Counted from the stretch's first letter, positions 50,659-59,080 are shown. The stretch: 64,000 nt of DNA from Afipia felis ATCC 53690 (GCF_000314735.2 NZ_KB375270.1:3410001-3474000), one strand, 5' to 3'. Notes: generated from the sequence alone by a model not told the origin. Made by a program: numbers and translations.

Positions 50659-50876
50659 TAATCCCTCCCGATACTGTTTTGCGGCAGGCCCTCGGCGTCA
50701 GCCGGGGTTTCGCCGGCATCCAGTTTACGGATCAGATCGGCAAACCGGTCCGGGACGCCCTGTTTGACCACATCGTCGTACATAGCGCGGAGCTGATGGC
50801 CGATCCGGGCCTGGATTTCTGCATTGAGGCCGCTTTTGGGGGCCGGCTTGTTTGGAAGCGGCTTGGGGTCTTTCAT
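50658..50876 (-). CDS. nepR: Anti-sigma factor NepR
   Basis: 72 residues from ATG 50876; ATG 50888, giving four more residues, is possible. The conserved NepR core is LNAEIQARIGHQLRAMYDDV followed by VKQGVPDRFADLIRKLDAGE: two amphipathic helices that clamp EcfG or, alternatively, the sigma-like domain of PhyR. Ends are disordered and Pro/Lys- or Gly/Asn-rich. Start choice: neither ATG has a good ribosome site of its own, but a nine-codon frame with an ideal site ends across ATG 50876 (see that entry). Confidence 0.93.
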   Translation of the reverse strand: MKDPKPLPNKPAPKSGLNAEIQARIGHQLRAMYDDVVKQGVPDRFADLIRKLDAGETPADAEGLPQNSIGRD

Positions 50877-50899
50877 GGGTGAATCCATGCTGTCGCCAT
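50873..50899 (-). other. Nine-codon leader frame overlapping the nepR start
   Basis: ATG 50899 has AAGGAG 7 bp upstream and encodes MATAWIHP; its TGA overlaps the nepR ATG 50876 as ATGA. Such an arrangement would let ribosomes re-initiate on nepR. It is the only strong ribosome site at this start. Confidence 0.5.
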
Positions 50900-50970
50900 G
50901 GGTTAACTCCTTCAAGGAGAATGCTTTTTTCAGTTGGCGCGATAGCTCGCTGGCTATTCTCGAAAAATCT

Positions 50971-50995
50971 AATGCGGTTCGAACCGGAAAGTTCC
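50971..50995 (-). promoter_or_regulatory. EcfG-like promoter of nepR-ecfG
   Basis: Minus-strand GGAAC-N16-CATT, one mismatch from consensus, about 95 bp before the nepR start. It fits the autoregulation known for this operon in alphaproteobacteria. A perfect 12-bp palindrome CGGTTCGAACCG (50975-50986) lies within the spacer. Confidence 0.6.
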
Positions 50996-51099
50996 GAGAA
51001 GAGGGAACTTTAATCGCCCTTGGGGGTAGATAGGTGCACGGCTTCCGGGACATAGTCCTGATCGCCTGCAGCCACACGATATCGATTAATGGAGGGGGT

Positions 51100-51900
51100 A
51101 TGTCCCGTTCTCAGCTTGTTGCTGAACATTTGCCTCTGTTGCGCCGGTATGCCCGCGCGCTGACAGGAAGCCAGGCGTCCGGAGATTCTTATGTCGGCGC
51201 GATGCTGGAAGCCCTGTTGCAGGATCCCTCCTTGCTGGATGAGAGCCGCGGTCCCCGCATCGGTCTGTTTCGTCTCTTCACCAAGATATGGAATTCGGTC
51301 GCGCTGAACGATGAAGGCGAGCCTGTTCCTCAGGCCGCCTCTGAGCGTCGGCTTTCCAACATCACGCCGCTTGCGCGGCAGGCCTTTCTGCTGCTGTCGC
51401 TGGAAGGTTTCTCCGAAGAGGAAGTCGGCTTCATTCTCGACATTCCCGTTGCGGAAGTTCGTACCTTGACCGACACCGCAGGCCGCGAACTCGCGGCCGA
51501 GATCGCGACCGATGTGCTGATCATCGAGGACGAGACCTTCATCGCCATGGATCTCGAAAGCCTGGTGAAGAACCTCGGCCACAACGTCATCGGCGTTGCG
51601 CGCACCCACAGCGATGCGTTGGCGCTGGCGAAGACCAAACGGCCGGGCCTGATCCTGGCCGACATTCAGCTCGCGGACGGCAGTTCGGGTCTCGATGCGG
51701 TGAACGAATTGCTGCGTACCTTCGAGGTGCCGGTGGTGTTCATTACCGCCTATCCGGAGCGCTTCCTCACCGGGGAGCGGCCGGAGCCAGCCTTCCTGAT
51801 TTCGAAGCCGTTCCAGCCAGCGATGGTTTCGGCGGTGGCGAGCCAGGCGCTGTTCTTTCAAAGGAACTCACGCAATCGTAATCAGCGGGCGAATGCCTGA
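51100..51900 (+). CDS. phyR: General stress response regulator PhyR
   Basis: 266 residues from ATG 51100, which has GGAGGGGG in front; the upstream extension is rejected. Residues 1-130 mimic an ECF sigma factor (LLRRYARALTGSQASGDSYV, ARQAFLLLSLEGFSEEEVGF) and residues 138-250 are a receiver with phospho-acceptor Asp188 (LILADIQL), Thr216 and Lys236; the helix-4 region reads VVFITAYPERFLT, the FATGUY motif of this receiver class. On phosphorylation the sigma-like domain captures NepR and frees EcfG. Divergent from nepR-ecfG. Confidence 0.96.
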   Translation: MSRSQLVAEHLPLLRRYARALTGSQASGDSYVGAMLEALLQDPSLLDESRGPRIGLFRLFTKIWNSVALNDEGEPVPQAASERRLSNITPLARQAFLLLSLEGFSEEEVGFILDIPVAEVRTLTDTAGRELAAEIATDVLIIEDETFIAMDLESLVKNLGHNVIGVARTHSDALALAKTKRPGLILADIQLADGSSGLDAVNELLRTFEVPVVFITAYPERFLTGERPEPAFLISKPFQPAMVSAVASQALFFQRNSRNRNQRANA

Positions 51901-51923
51901 CGGCTTACCCGATGCAACAATGC

Positions 51924-51950
51924 AAAGCCCCGCGCGAGCGGGGCTTTTTT
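51924..51950 (+). terminator. Intrinsic terminator of phyR
   Basis: AAAGCCCCGC and GCGGGGCTTT form a perfect 10-bp stem with a GCGA loop, followed by TTT. Confidence 0.88.
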
Positions 51951-52098
51951 GTATGCGGGGCGGTGCGAAGAAGCGGAACTAACTAATCGGGGTACCTCTA
52001 AAGACTAACCGTCCGTTGCCGGATGCAGGAACGAAGCCTCTGGGCAATCGTTATCTGGCGCATCGTTTGTGGTGCGTTTGGCAGAAGCGACGACGACC

Positions 52099-52503
52099 AT
52101 GTTTCAGTTGGCTTCAGGAATTTTAGGTGCGGCGGCGGCGACGCTGGCTTTCAGCACTGTGCATCTCGAAGTCTCCGCAAAAGGCGACCAGCAACGGCAG
52201 ACGGTTGCAAGCGTGCAATCCGATGCTGCCGCTCAGGTCATGCGTGCGGGCAAAGGCGACCGTCTGACGACTCCGTCGGCGCAAGGGCAGAATCTCACCG
52301 TATCCTTCCGTCTACCGGATGCCGACAGTTCGGTGATGATGCGTGTGCAGCTTCCAGCAAGCGGTCAGAACGCGACCGATCGCAACGCGGCTCCTCCAGC
52401 CGATCGCGCATCGACCGGCAAGCGTATGGTGGCGTGCGAGCCTTCCGTCAGCGTGCTGACGTCGGTGGCAAAGGTGCTGCAGCCCTCGCGTTGTGTGACT
52501 TGA
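52099..52503 (+). CDS. Small exported protein of unknown function
   Basis: 134 residues from ATG 52099; ten upstream codons are open but spoil the N-terminus. MFQLASGILGAAAATLAFST looks like a signal or anchor. The rest is Gln/Ala/Ser-rich with a strand-like core (LTVSFRLPDADSSVMMRVQL) and two Cys near the C-terminus (MVACEPSVSV, PSRCVT). No family recognised. It lies between phyR and an envelope gene pair and has its own terminator; a GGAAC at 51975 is not followed by a usable -10. Confidence 0.6.
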   Translation: MFQLASGILGAAAATLAFSTVHLEVSAKGDQQRQTVASVQSDAAAQVMRAGKGDRLTTPSAQGQNLTVSFRLPDADSSVMMRVQLPASGQNATDRNAAPPADRASTGKRMVACEPSVSVLTSVAKVLQPSRCVT

Positions 52504-52532
52504 ATTTTGCAAAGGGATATTTTGGTTCTGAC

Positions 52533-52559
52533 CGCCCGCCGTTTGGCGGGCGATTTTTT
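52533..52559 (+). terminator. Intrinsic terminator after the small exported protein
   Basis: CGCCCGCC and GGCGGGCG form an 8-bp stem with a GTTT loop, followed by ATTTTTT. Confidence 0.85.
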
Positions 52560-52566
52560 GATGCCT

Positions 52567-52986
52567 TTATTCTTTTGCGTGGGTCCGCTTCGCCATAAGG
52601 CCCAAGGCTATGCCACCGATCGCGAGTAGGGGTATCAAACGCTTCACGCCGATGACCCGTACAGCCTGCAATGCGGTGGCCATCACCAGCGGATCGCTAA
52701 GCGCAGTCTGCAGGGTCGACTTCGCGGCCTCGACAGGGCGCTTCCGGATGGCGCGCTTGCGTAGCGCGTAGCAGATTGCTGCCAGCACTGCGCAGACGAA
52801 GAACACGCCGGCCCCTGCGAGGCAGGCATAGACCGGACCGTATTTGCCCAGCACGAAAATGAACGCCGCCGCGCACAGGAATGCTGTGGTGATGAAAAGA
52901 CAAACGGCAACCGCAACAGCGAGCGATGTGAGCCGTGCCACGGTCCCGGCGCTTTCCTTCAGGTCGTCAACAAACTTGTCGAGCAT
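52567..52986 (-). CDS. Small membrane protein, holin-superfamily-III-like
   Basis: 139 residues from ATG 52986 (GAGG 5 bp upstream); TTG 53001 is a weaker start. A short amphipathic N-terminus (MLDKFVDDLKESAGTVARLT) is followed by two adjacent membrane helices (about 20-45 and 50-75), a basic loop (LRKRAIRKRPVEAAK) and a weaker helix at the C-terminus. This is the layout of the DUF1469/holin-like proteins that often accompany DUF883 proteins in stress-induced envelope operons; no lysis role is implied. It follows the DUF883 gene by 75 bp. Confidence 0.75.
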   Translation of the reverse strand: MLDKFVDDLKESAGTVARLTSLAVAVAVCLFITTAFLCAAAFIFVLGKYGPVYACLAGAGVFFVCAVLAAICYALRKRAIRKRPVEAAKSTLQTALSDPLVMATALQAVRVIGVKRLIPLLAIGGIALGLMAKRTHAKE

Positions 52987-53061
52987 GAAAGCCTCGATCA
53001 ATCAAAAGGAGACAAACGAAAAGGCGGCCGCCAATGCGTCCGCCTTGAAGGTGCAGGGAGA

Positions 53062-53397
53062 TCAGCGGCGCCACGTCACGCCGATGAGAAAGCCGAGGCC
53101 GATGGCAAGGCCGACGGCCGCTATGGGACGCTCGGTGATTGCATCCTCGATGGTTTCTTCCAGCGAGTTGGCGGCGTCCTGTGCCATGTCGAGCGCCGCG
53201 CTGCCGCGCTCGGCCGCATCGGAGACGGCGGCATCGACCTGCGCGCGTGCCTGACGATAGCCGCGCCGAGCGCGGGTCTGGGCGTCGCCAGCGAGCGAAT
53301 TCAGGGACTCGGTGAGCTGCTGTGCGAGATTTGAAACGTCTTTTCTGACGGCATCAAAATCTTTCTGAAGGCGGTCAAGAGCGGCTTGATCGGTCAT
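53062..53397 (-). CDS. DUF883 (ElaB/YqjD-type) membrane-associated protein
   Basis: 111 residues: a long charged helix (LQKDFDAVRKDVSNLAQQLT through DAAERGSAALDMAQDAANSL) then one C-terminal membrane helix ending in GLAIGLGFLIGVTWRR. The glycine-zipper tail and Trp-Arg-Arg end are typical of DUF883. E. coli relatives ElaB and YqjD are stationary-phase proteins that tether ribosomes to the membrane. An exact EcfG promoter lies 68 bp upstream, so it should be stress-induced here as well. Confidence 0.9.
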   Translation of the reverse strand: MTDQAALDRLQKDFDAVRKDVSNLAQQLTESLNSLAGDAQTRARRGYRQARAQVDAAVSDAAERGSAALDMAQDAANSLEETIEDAITERPIAAVGLAIGLGFLIGVTWRR

Positions 53398-53464
53398 GTG
53401 CTGGATTTCCTGTTACCGGGACGCATATCGAAGCCCCGCCGCGCGGCGGGGCGTGTGCAGCAGA

Positions 53465-53490
53465 AACGCGGCCCCATCACGTAAGGTTCC
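53465..53490 (-). promoter_or_regulatory. Exact EcfG promoter for the DUF883 operon
   Basis: Minus-strand GGAAC-N17-CGTT with no mismatch, its -10 ending 67 bp before the DUF883 ATG. Confidence 0.8.
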
Positions 53491-53496
53491 CGCGCG

Positions 53497-54594
53497 TCAG
53501 TCGTTGGGTAGTTGCTGGTCGCGCTCGGGCATCATGTGCTCCTTGACGATGAGCCCCACGATCAGCAGCGGAGACGATAGAAACGCGCCCATCGGCCCCC
53601 ATAGCCAGGTCCAGAACGCCAGAGCGAGAAACACGGCGAGCGCGTTGAGCGACAGACGGCGCCCGATGATGGTCGGTGTGATGAAATGCCCTTCGGTGAA
53701 AGCGATCACGGCAAAGGCCAAAGGTGCGATCAGCGCGCCGGTCAGTGTCGGCATCGCGACGAGACCCACACACAGCAGGATCGCAAACATCAGGATCGGC
53801 CCGATGATGGGAATGAAGTTCAGCGTTGCGGCGAGCCCTCCCAGGCCTGCCGGGTTGGGCATGTGTGTGAAGGCACAAGCGAGTCCTGTGGCTATGCCGA
53901 GACCTGCGTTGATGAGCGTGACCGTGAGCAGGTAGCCGCCGAGATTGGTCTCGATGGCGTTGAGAATTCTCAGCATTCGCAGCCGGGATTCATGATTGGG
54001 GAAGTTCATCACCAGACCGCGACGCAGGTCCGGCCAGCTTGCGATGAAGAGCACCAGCACCGCGAAGAACAGCAGGATTTCCGTGAAGGTCGGCGAGAGG
54101 AATTCGATCGTGGGCTGTACCCACGCCACTTTCGGCAACTGAAACGATGGCTCCGCCGTGTCCGGCGTACCCAGCAGCGCTTGCAACTGGTGCCAGATCG
54201 CCAGCGGCCGGTCGAATACATGCAGCTTGTCTTTCAGGATCGGACCAAGCTCAGGCAGCTTGCCGAACCAGTCCATCACCGGCACGGATATCAGCCCGAT
54301 CATCAGCACGAAGGCAGCCCAGGTCAGGACCACGATCAGTGCGGCCGAAACCGGACGCGGCACCTTGAAAGCTTCGAGACGCTTGGCTGCCGGCGAAAGC
54401 ATGGTGCCGAGAATGACCGCGGTGACGACCGGCAGGAAGAACGCGCGCGCCACATACAGCACTGCGACGACGGAGAGGACCAACAGCGCCACCAGACAGA
54501 AGGCGACGACTTCGGCACGCTGGATGATGGGAGGCGAGATGGTGGCGCTTTCGGGAAGGGGCTCGCCTATGGTCTCGATCGCGCGTTCATGCAT
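53497..54594 (-). CDS. AI-2E family (PerM-like) transporter
   Basis: 365 residues from ATG 54594; the open frame runs 84 codons further, but the promoter found at 54733-54758 means the transcript starts downstream of most of that extension. Eight membrane helices in the usual AI-2E pattern: one pair at about 30-75, a soluble insert at about 110-180, then the conserved core (GYLLTVTLINAGLGIATGLA, PNPAGLGGLAATLNFIPIIG, IGRRLSLNALAVFLALAFWT, WGPMGAFLSSPLLIVGLIVK). Members have been linked to autoinducer-2 export or to sodium/proton exchange; the substrate here is unknown. Confidence 0.9.
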   Translation of the reverse strand: MHERAIETIGEPLPESATISPPIIQRAEVVAFCLVALLVLSVVAVLYVARAFFLPVVTAVILGTMLSPAAKRLEAFKVPRPVSAALIVVLTWAAFVLMIGLISVPVMDWFGKLPELGPILKDKLHVFDRPLAIWHQLQALLGTPDTAEPSFQLPKVAWVQPTIEFLSPTFTEILLFFAVLVLFIASWPDLRRGLVMNFPNHESRLRMLRILNAIETNLGGYLLTVTLINAGLGIATGLACAFTHMPNPAGLGGLAATLNFIPIIGPILMFAILLCVGLVAMPTLTGALIAPLAFAVIAFTEGHFITPTIIGRRLSLNALAVFLALAFWTWLWGPMGAFLSSPLLIVGLIVKEHMMPERDQQLPND

Positions 54595-54732
54595 GGGTTT
54601 TTCGCTCGATCGGCATCCGGCGATGGCCTCAACTTGAATGGGACGACAGAAACGCCGGCTGCCTGTCAGACGCAAAAATCCCTTTCGACGACGAATGCCG
54701 GCATCGAGAAGCGTCGATCTGACAGGCCTCAT

Positions 54733-54758
54733 AACGAGGCTGTACGGGCAATGGTTCC
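54733..54758 (-). promoter_or_regulatory. Exact EcfG promoter for the AI-2E gene
   Basis: Minus-strand GGAAC-N17-CGTT with no mismatch. The predicted transcript begins near 54726, leaving a leader of about 130 bases before ATG 54594. Confidence 0.8.
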
Positions 54759-54804
54759 GTATTTGTAGTTCGCGTGTTTTGTGATCGGGCCGCTCAGGCG
54801 CGAA

Positions 54805-54830
54805 GGAACCACAAGGCTTGTCTGCGCATT
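54805..54830 (+). promoter_or_regulatory. EcfG-like promoter for the L,D-transpeptidase gene
   Basis: GGAAC-N17-CATT, one mismatch, its -10 ending 42 bp before ATG 54873. It is divergent from the exact promoter at 54733-54758, with 46 bp between them. Confidence 0.6.
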
Positions 54831-54872
54831 GGCTTCGCGCTCGCATCGTGGGATGCGCGGAGGCGTGGTGTC

Positions 54873-55643
54873 ATGAGTGACCAATCTGGCGGTGCGAGGG
54901 ACTTTTTTGCGTTGCGCTCGATGCTCAACTGGAGCGCTGGTGTATTTGTCATGGCAGCGGCGATGCTCATGGCCGCGCCTGCTTCGGCGCAGTCGCTGAG
55001 TTATGCGGTACAGCCGGGCCTGTACTGGCCGCAGGGTGCGGCGCCATCTGCTATGCCTGATGATGAAGCGACGGAAGACAGCCTTTTGCCGGCGCGCTTG
55101 AAGCGCACTGTCGTGTCCTATCCAAGCCGCGAGGCACCGGGCACGATCATCATCGATACACGCAATACGTATTTGTACCTTGTTCTCGGCGGCAATCGCG
55201 CCATCCGTTATGGCGTCGGCGTTGGGCGGGAAGGCTTCACATGGGCGGGCGTGCAGACCATTTCGCGCAAGGCGGAATGGCCGGATTGGCACCCCCCGGC
55301 ACAGATGATCGCACGCCAGCCTTACCTGCCACGCTTCGTCGCGGGCGGCCCGGGCAATCCGCTCGGCGCGCGAGCGATGTATCTCGGCCATAGCGATTAC
55401 CGCATTCACGGTACCAACGATCCCACCACCATCGGCAAGTTCGTATCGAGTGGCTGCATCCGCCTCACCAACACCGATGTCGAGGATCTCTTCAATCGCG
55501 TGAAGGTAGGCTCCAAGGTGATCGTGCTGCCGAAGGGCGGTTCTCCGCAATTTGAAGCAAAACGCGCGATCCGCTCTCAGGCGTCGCTAACCAGCGGCGC
55601 GGAAAGGGCAGGCCAGCCGATGCAGTTGTCGAAGCTCGATTAA
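54873..55643 (+). CDS. L,D-transpeptidase (YkuD domain)
   Basis: 256 residues from ATG 54873, which follows the promoter; the frame open from 54774 would begin upstream of it. Signal-anchor at about 20-40 (SAGVFVMAAAMLMAAPASAQ), then a YkuD domain with His179 in YRIHGTNDPTTIGKF and catalytic Cys195 in VSSGCIRLTNTDVEDL. Such enzymes make 3-3 cross-links in peptidoglycan or attach proteins to it, and reinforce the wall under stress. The predicted EcfG-like promoter fits that role. Confidence 0.93.
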   Translation: MSDQSGGARDFFALRSMLNWSAGVFVMAAAMLMAAPASAQSLSYAVQPGLYWPQGAAPSAMPDDEATEDSLLPARLKRTVVSYPSREAPGTIIIDTRNTYLYLVLGGNRAIRYGVGVGREGFTWAGVQTISRKAEWPDWHPPAQMIARQPYLPRFVAGGPGNPLGARAMYLGHSDYRIHGTNDPTTIGKFVSSGCIRLTNTDVEDLFNRVKVGSKVIVLPKGGSPQFEAKRAIRSQASLTSGAERAGQPMQLSKLD

Positions 55644-55688
55644 CGCTGCCCCTGTAGGGACGCACAGCAGGGCATGAGGACCAATCGA

Positions 55689-56342
55689 ATGCAGCCGAAC
55701 AAAACCGTCCGTGGGGCAACATTCATTGCAGCAGGATTGATGGCCGTTACGGCTGTCTCAGGCTCGCCGGTCCAAGCGCAGGATTTTTTCTCATCGCTGT
55801 TCGGCGGATTCGTGCAACCGAGCCGTCATGCGCCTGTGATGCCGTTCGCCGATCCCGGTGGCTATGGGGGCAATGGCGATGCGCAGCCGCAACCGCGCGT
55901 CGCATCGGGACCTTCGAAAGCCTACTGCGTGCGGACCTGCGACGGTCGCTATTTCCCGATGGGCGCGACAGGAAACGAGAGCAAGGCCGAGATGTGCCAG
56001 AGTCTCTGTCCTGCGAGCGCGACCAAGGTTGTGTTTGGGCATGACATCGACAGCGCCGCCACCGACAGCGGTAAACCTTATTCGGCGCTTCCCAATGCGT
56101 TTCGTTATCGCACCGAGCTTGTGACCGGATGCACCTGTAACGGCAAGACGCCGGGCGGGCTCGCACACATCGACGTCAAGGATGACCCGACTCTGCGCAA
56201 GGGCGATCTGATCGCCGCTGGAGACGGTACGCTGGTGGCGAACGGCACCAAGTCGGGGCGTCTGTCTCTGAAGGTCAGTCCCGCTCAAACGAAGCGCGCG
56301 GCCTCCCGCTTCGAGACCATTCCCGTAATGGCGGCGCAGTAG
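55689..56342 (+). CDS. DUF2865 secreted protein
   Basis: 217 residues from ATG 55689; ATG 55674 is an alternative. Signal peptide to about residue 30 (FIAAGLMAVTAVSGSPVQAQ), then DFFSSLFGGF, a Gly/Pro linker, and the DUF2865 core with Cys pairs: AYCVRTCDGRYFPMG, MCQSLCPASATKVVFG and TGCTCNGKTPGG. The six Cys suggest disulfide bonding in the periplasm. The family is largely confined to alphaproteobacteria and has no known function. It follows the L,D-transpeptidase gene by 45 bp, so it may share its stress promoter. Confidence 0.9.
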   Translation: MQPNKTVRGATFIAAGLMAVTAVSGSPVQAQDFFSSLFGGFVQPSRHAPVMPFADPGGYGGNGDAQPQPRVASGPSKAYCVRTCDGRYFPMGATGNESKAEMCQSLCPASATKVVFGHDIDSAATDSGKPYSALPNAFRYRTELVTGCTCNGKTPGGLAHIDVKDDPTLRKGDLIAAGDGTLVANGTKSGRLSLKVSPAQTKRAASRFETIPVMAAQ

Positions 56343-56356
56343 TCCGTTCCCCGGCG

Positions 56357-56381
56357 GGAACTTCAGGTTCCGTTGCGCGTT
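56357..56381 (+). promoter_or_regulatory. Exact EcfG promoter for the 52-residue membrane protein
   Basis: GGAAC-N16-CGTT with no mismatch, its -10 ending 55 bp before ATG 56437. Confidence 0.8.
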
Positions 56382-56436
56382 GGCTCGATGAAAGGCGGAC
56401 ATCTCCCTCCGCCGCGGTCAAACAAGCGGGACCTTC

Positions 56437-56595
56437 ATGGCATTGCTCATCAGCGCACTGATTACGTTCGTCGTCGTTATCCTGGTTCTGTATCTGGTCA
56501 ACATGCTGCCGATCGAGGGGCGCGCGAAGCAGATCATCCGCATCGTCGTTATCATCATCGGCATTCTCTCTCTGGTGCGATACATCACGCTGTAG
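56437..56595 (+). CDS. 52-residue membrane protein (Thivi_2564-like)
   Basis: The frame encodes two hydrophobic helices joined by a short polar turn: MALLISALITFVVVILVLYL, then LVNMLPIEGRAKQIIR, then IVVIIIGILSLVRYITL. The NMLPIEGRAKQIIR turn is what I recognise from the Thivi_2564 family of tiny membrane proteins. Function unknown. With an exact EcfG promoter in front and a strong terminator behind, it is a monocistronic stress gene. Confidence 0.8.
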   Translation: MALLISALITFVVVILVLYLVNMLPIEGRAKQIIRIVVIIIGILSLVRYITL

Positions 56596-56603
56596 CGGAC
56601 ATG

Positions 56604-56633
56604 AAAAAGCCCGGCGCAAAGGCCGGGCTTTTT
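56604..56633. terminator. Bidirectional terminator between the 52-residue gene and glcB
   Basis: AAAAAGCCCGGC and GCCGGGCTTTTT pair perfectly (12 bp) around a 6-base loop, with A and T runs suited to both directions. Confidence 0.88.
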
Positions 56634-56653
56634 GTTTGTCGCGATGCCGACCC

Positions 56654-58819
56654 TCAGGACGCCAGCTTCTGCCGTGCGGCTTCCTTGATCTCGCGGCGGC
56701 GCGCATGAAGGATGAACTCGGTGTAGCCGTTCGGCTGCTCGCGGCCCTTGAAGATCAGGTCGCAGGCGGCCTGGAAGGGGATGCCATCGTAGCGGGGCGC
56801 CATTGGCTTGTAGTCCGGGTCGCCCTCGTTCTGTTTGTCGACGATGACCGCCATGTGCTTGAGCGCTTCCATCACCTGTTCAGGAGCGATCACACCATGG
56901 TGCAGCCAGTTCGCCAGCAACTGGCTGGAGATGCGCAGCGTGGCGCGGTCTTCCATCAGGCCGACATTGTGGATGTCCGGCACCTTTGAACAGCCGATGC
57001 CCTGATCGAGCCAGCGCACGACATAGCCGAGGATGCTCTGGCAGTTGTTTTCGAGCTCCTCCTTCACATCGTCCGTCGACCAGTTGGAGTTGGCGAGCGG
57101 AATGGTGAGGATGTCGGAGAGTTTGGCGCGCGGACGCGACTTCAATTCGTTCTGGCGCGCATCGACGTCGACGAGATGATAGTGCATCGCGTGCAGCGTG
57201 GCTGCGGTCGGCGAGGGCACCCATGCGGTTGCGGCGCCCGCCTGCGGGTGCGCGATCTTCTGTGCCAGCATGTCCGCCATCTTGTCCGGCGCTGCCCACA
57301 TGCCCTTGCCGATCTGGGCGTGGCCGGGAAGGCCGTCGAGCAGGCCTGTATCCACGTTCGAATCCTCGTAGGCCTTGATCCAGGCGCTTGCCTTCATCTC
57401 GGCCTTGCGGACCATCGGGCCTGCTTCGATCGAGGTGTGGATCTCGTCGCCGGTCCGGTCGAGGAAGCCGGTGTTGATGAAGCAGACGCGCTCGGAGGCG
57501 TTCTGGATGCAGTTCTTCAGGTTGACGGTGGTGCGGCGCTCCTCGTCCATGATGCCGACCTTGAGCGTGTTGGCCGGCAGTGAGAGCACTTCTTCCACGC
57601 GTCCGAACAGACGGACGGTCAGGGCCACTTCATCCGGGCCATGCAGCTTCGGCTTCACGATGTAGACCGAGCCGGAGCGGCTGTTGCGGCGCGCCTTGAG
57701 GTCGTGCAGTGCGAGCAGCGCGGTGATGGCGGCGTCGAGAATGCCTTCGGGGATCTCGTGACCAGCCGCATCGAGCACGGCATCGGTGTACATGTGAATG
57801 CTGACATTGCGCACCAGCATCAGGCTGCGGCCGGGGAGCGTGAACTCCTTGCCGTCGCGGCCGGTGTAGGAACGGTCTTCGTTCAGCGCGCGGTGGACTG
57901 TCTTGCCGCCCTTGCTGAACTCAGCCTTCAGCGTGCCCTGCATCAGGCCCAGGGTGTTGCGATAGATCAGAACCTTATCCTCGGCATCGACGGCGGCGAC
58001 GCTGTCTTCCATGTCGAGAATGGTCGTCACCGCGGATTCGATGATGATGTCGTTGACGCCGGCAGGATCGTCCTTGCCGATCATCGCGGTGCGGTCGATT
58101 TCGATGTCGATGTGCAGCCGATGATTAACGAGCAGGATCGTCGACGGCGCGGCGGCATCGCCCTTGGAGCCGACGAACTGCGCCGGGTTTTTCAACGCGG
58201 TCGTGCCGCTCGCAAGCCGCGCGACCAATTCGCCCTTCTCGATAGCATAGCCGGTGACGTCGGCATGGCTACCGTTGGCAAGCGGCACGGACTGGTCGAG
58301 AAACTCCTTGGCCTTCGCGATGACCTTGGCACCGCGGTTCTTGTCGTAGCCGTTCGCCTTGTAGCCGGAATCGTAGGGGATCGCGTCGGTGCCATACAGC
58401 GCGTCATACAGGCTGCCCCAGCGCGCGTTGGCGGCGTTGAGCGAATAGCGTGCGTTGCTCAGCGGCACGACGAGCTGTGGCCCGTGAATGTAGGCAATCT
58501 CGTCGTCGACATTGGCGGTTTTGACGGGCTGCGTCGGCTGTTCAGGCACGAGATAGCCGATCTCCTTCAGAAACGCGGTGTAGGCCGCGAGGTCGATCGG
58601 CTTGCCGCGATGGGCGCGATGCCACCCGTCGATCTGCTCCTGCAGTTCGTCGCGCTTTTTCAAAAGCGCCTGATTGTCAGTGGCGAATTCCTTCACCAGC
58701 GTAGCGACGCCATTCCAGAATTTTTCGGCGGAAATTCCGGTGCCAGGTACGGCTTCCTTCGCAACGAATTCTGCGAGGACAGGAGCAATCTTCAGGCCGG
58801 CGATTTCTGTACGAGTCAT
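56654..58819 (-). CDS. glcB: Malate synthase G
   Basis: 721 residues from ATG 58819 ([20 protein letters not shown]); TTG 58840 is a weaker alternative. Length and motifs fit isoform [41 protein letters not shown] (acidic residues near the metal site), [20 protein letters not shown], and [20 protein letters not shown]. It condenses glyoxylate with acetyl-CoA to malate, in the glyoxylate shunt or for glycolate-derived glyoxylate. No isocitrate lyase or glycolate oxidase gene is adjacent in the window. Confidence 0.97.
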   Translation of the reverse strand: MTRTEIAGLKIAPVLAEFVAKEAVPGTGISAEKFWNGVATLVKEFATDNQALLKKRDELQEQIDGWHRAHRGKPIDLAAYTAFLKEIGYLVPEQPTQPVKTANVDDEIAYIHGPQLVVPLSNARYSLNAANARWGSLYDALYGTDAIPYDSGYKANGYDKNRGAKVIAKAKEFLDQSVPLANGSHADVTGYAIEKGELVARLASGTTALKNPAQFVGSKGDAAAPSTILLVNHRLHIDIEIDRTAMIGKDDPAGVNDIIIESAVTTILDMEDSVAAVDAEDKVLIYRNTLGLMQGTLKAEFSKGGKTVHRALNEDRSYTGRDGKEFTLPGRSLMLVRNVSIHMYTDAVLDAAGHEIPEGILDAAITALLALHDLKARRNSRSGSVYIVKPKLHGPDEVALTVRLFGRVEEVLSLPANTLKVGIMDEERRTTVNLKNCIQNASERVCFINTGFLDRTGDEIHTSIEAGPMVRKAEMKASAWIKAYEDSNVDTGLLDGLPGHAQIGKGMWAAPDKMADMLAQKIAHPQAGAATAWVPSPTAATLHAMHYHLVDVDARQNELKSRPRAKLSDILTIPLANSNWSTDDVKEELENNCQSILGYVVRWLDQGIGCSKVPDIHNVGLMEDRATLRISSQLLANWLHHGVIAPEQVMEALKHMAVIVDKQNEGDPDYKPMAPRYDGIPFQAACDLIFKGREQPNGYTEFILHARRREIKEAARQKLAS

Positions 58820-59080
58820 ATCAGTCCCATTCCCAAACAAACGTCGGCGGCCATTTCAAAAAATGGAATGAAATGTCCGCCGAAATGAAGTGAGTTGGGC
58901 CGATCTAACGATAAATGCCTCAGAAAGAGAAGCATTTTGCTGCATAGCACCTATTAGACCTAAGGCGCACGAATGCGACTGCACATTTCGACTTTGCAAA
59001 TCTATTTTTACAAAAGTTACAATTTGACTCTACCACTGGGCCAATTTTGTCGCAGGTTGTGGGACATCCGTGACCAGCCG
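58820..59080. other. Intergenic region glcB upstream / cysN downstream
   Basis: No gene. It holds the glcB promoter. A 60-bp AT-rich patch near 58990-59035 follows the cysNC stop; no clear hairpin terminator was seen for cysNC. Confidence 0.5.

Noticed and set aside
50975..50986. CGGTTCGAACCG as a tRNA T-arm
   Set aside because: The palindrome resembles a T-loop core, but no acceptor, D or anticodon arm surrounds it.
51004..51028. GGAAC upstream of phyR as an EcfG promoter
   Set aside because: At spacers of 16 and 17 the -10 would be GGTA or GTAG, too far from CGTT. I list no stress promoter for phyR.
51975..52017. GGAAC and CGTT before the small exported gene at 52099
   Set aside because: The two elements are much too far apart to form one promoter; a GGTAC nearer to CGTT has an 18-base spacer and a mismatch.
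52567..52986. Holin-like gene as a sign of a prophage
   Set aside because: No other phage gene is nearby; its partner is a DUF883 protein with a stress promoter, so it is an envelope gene.
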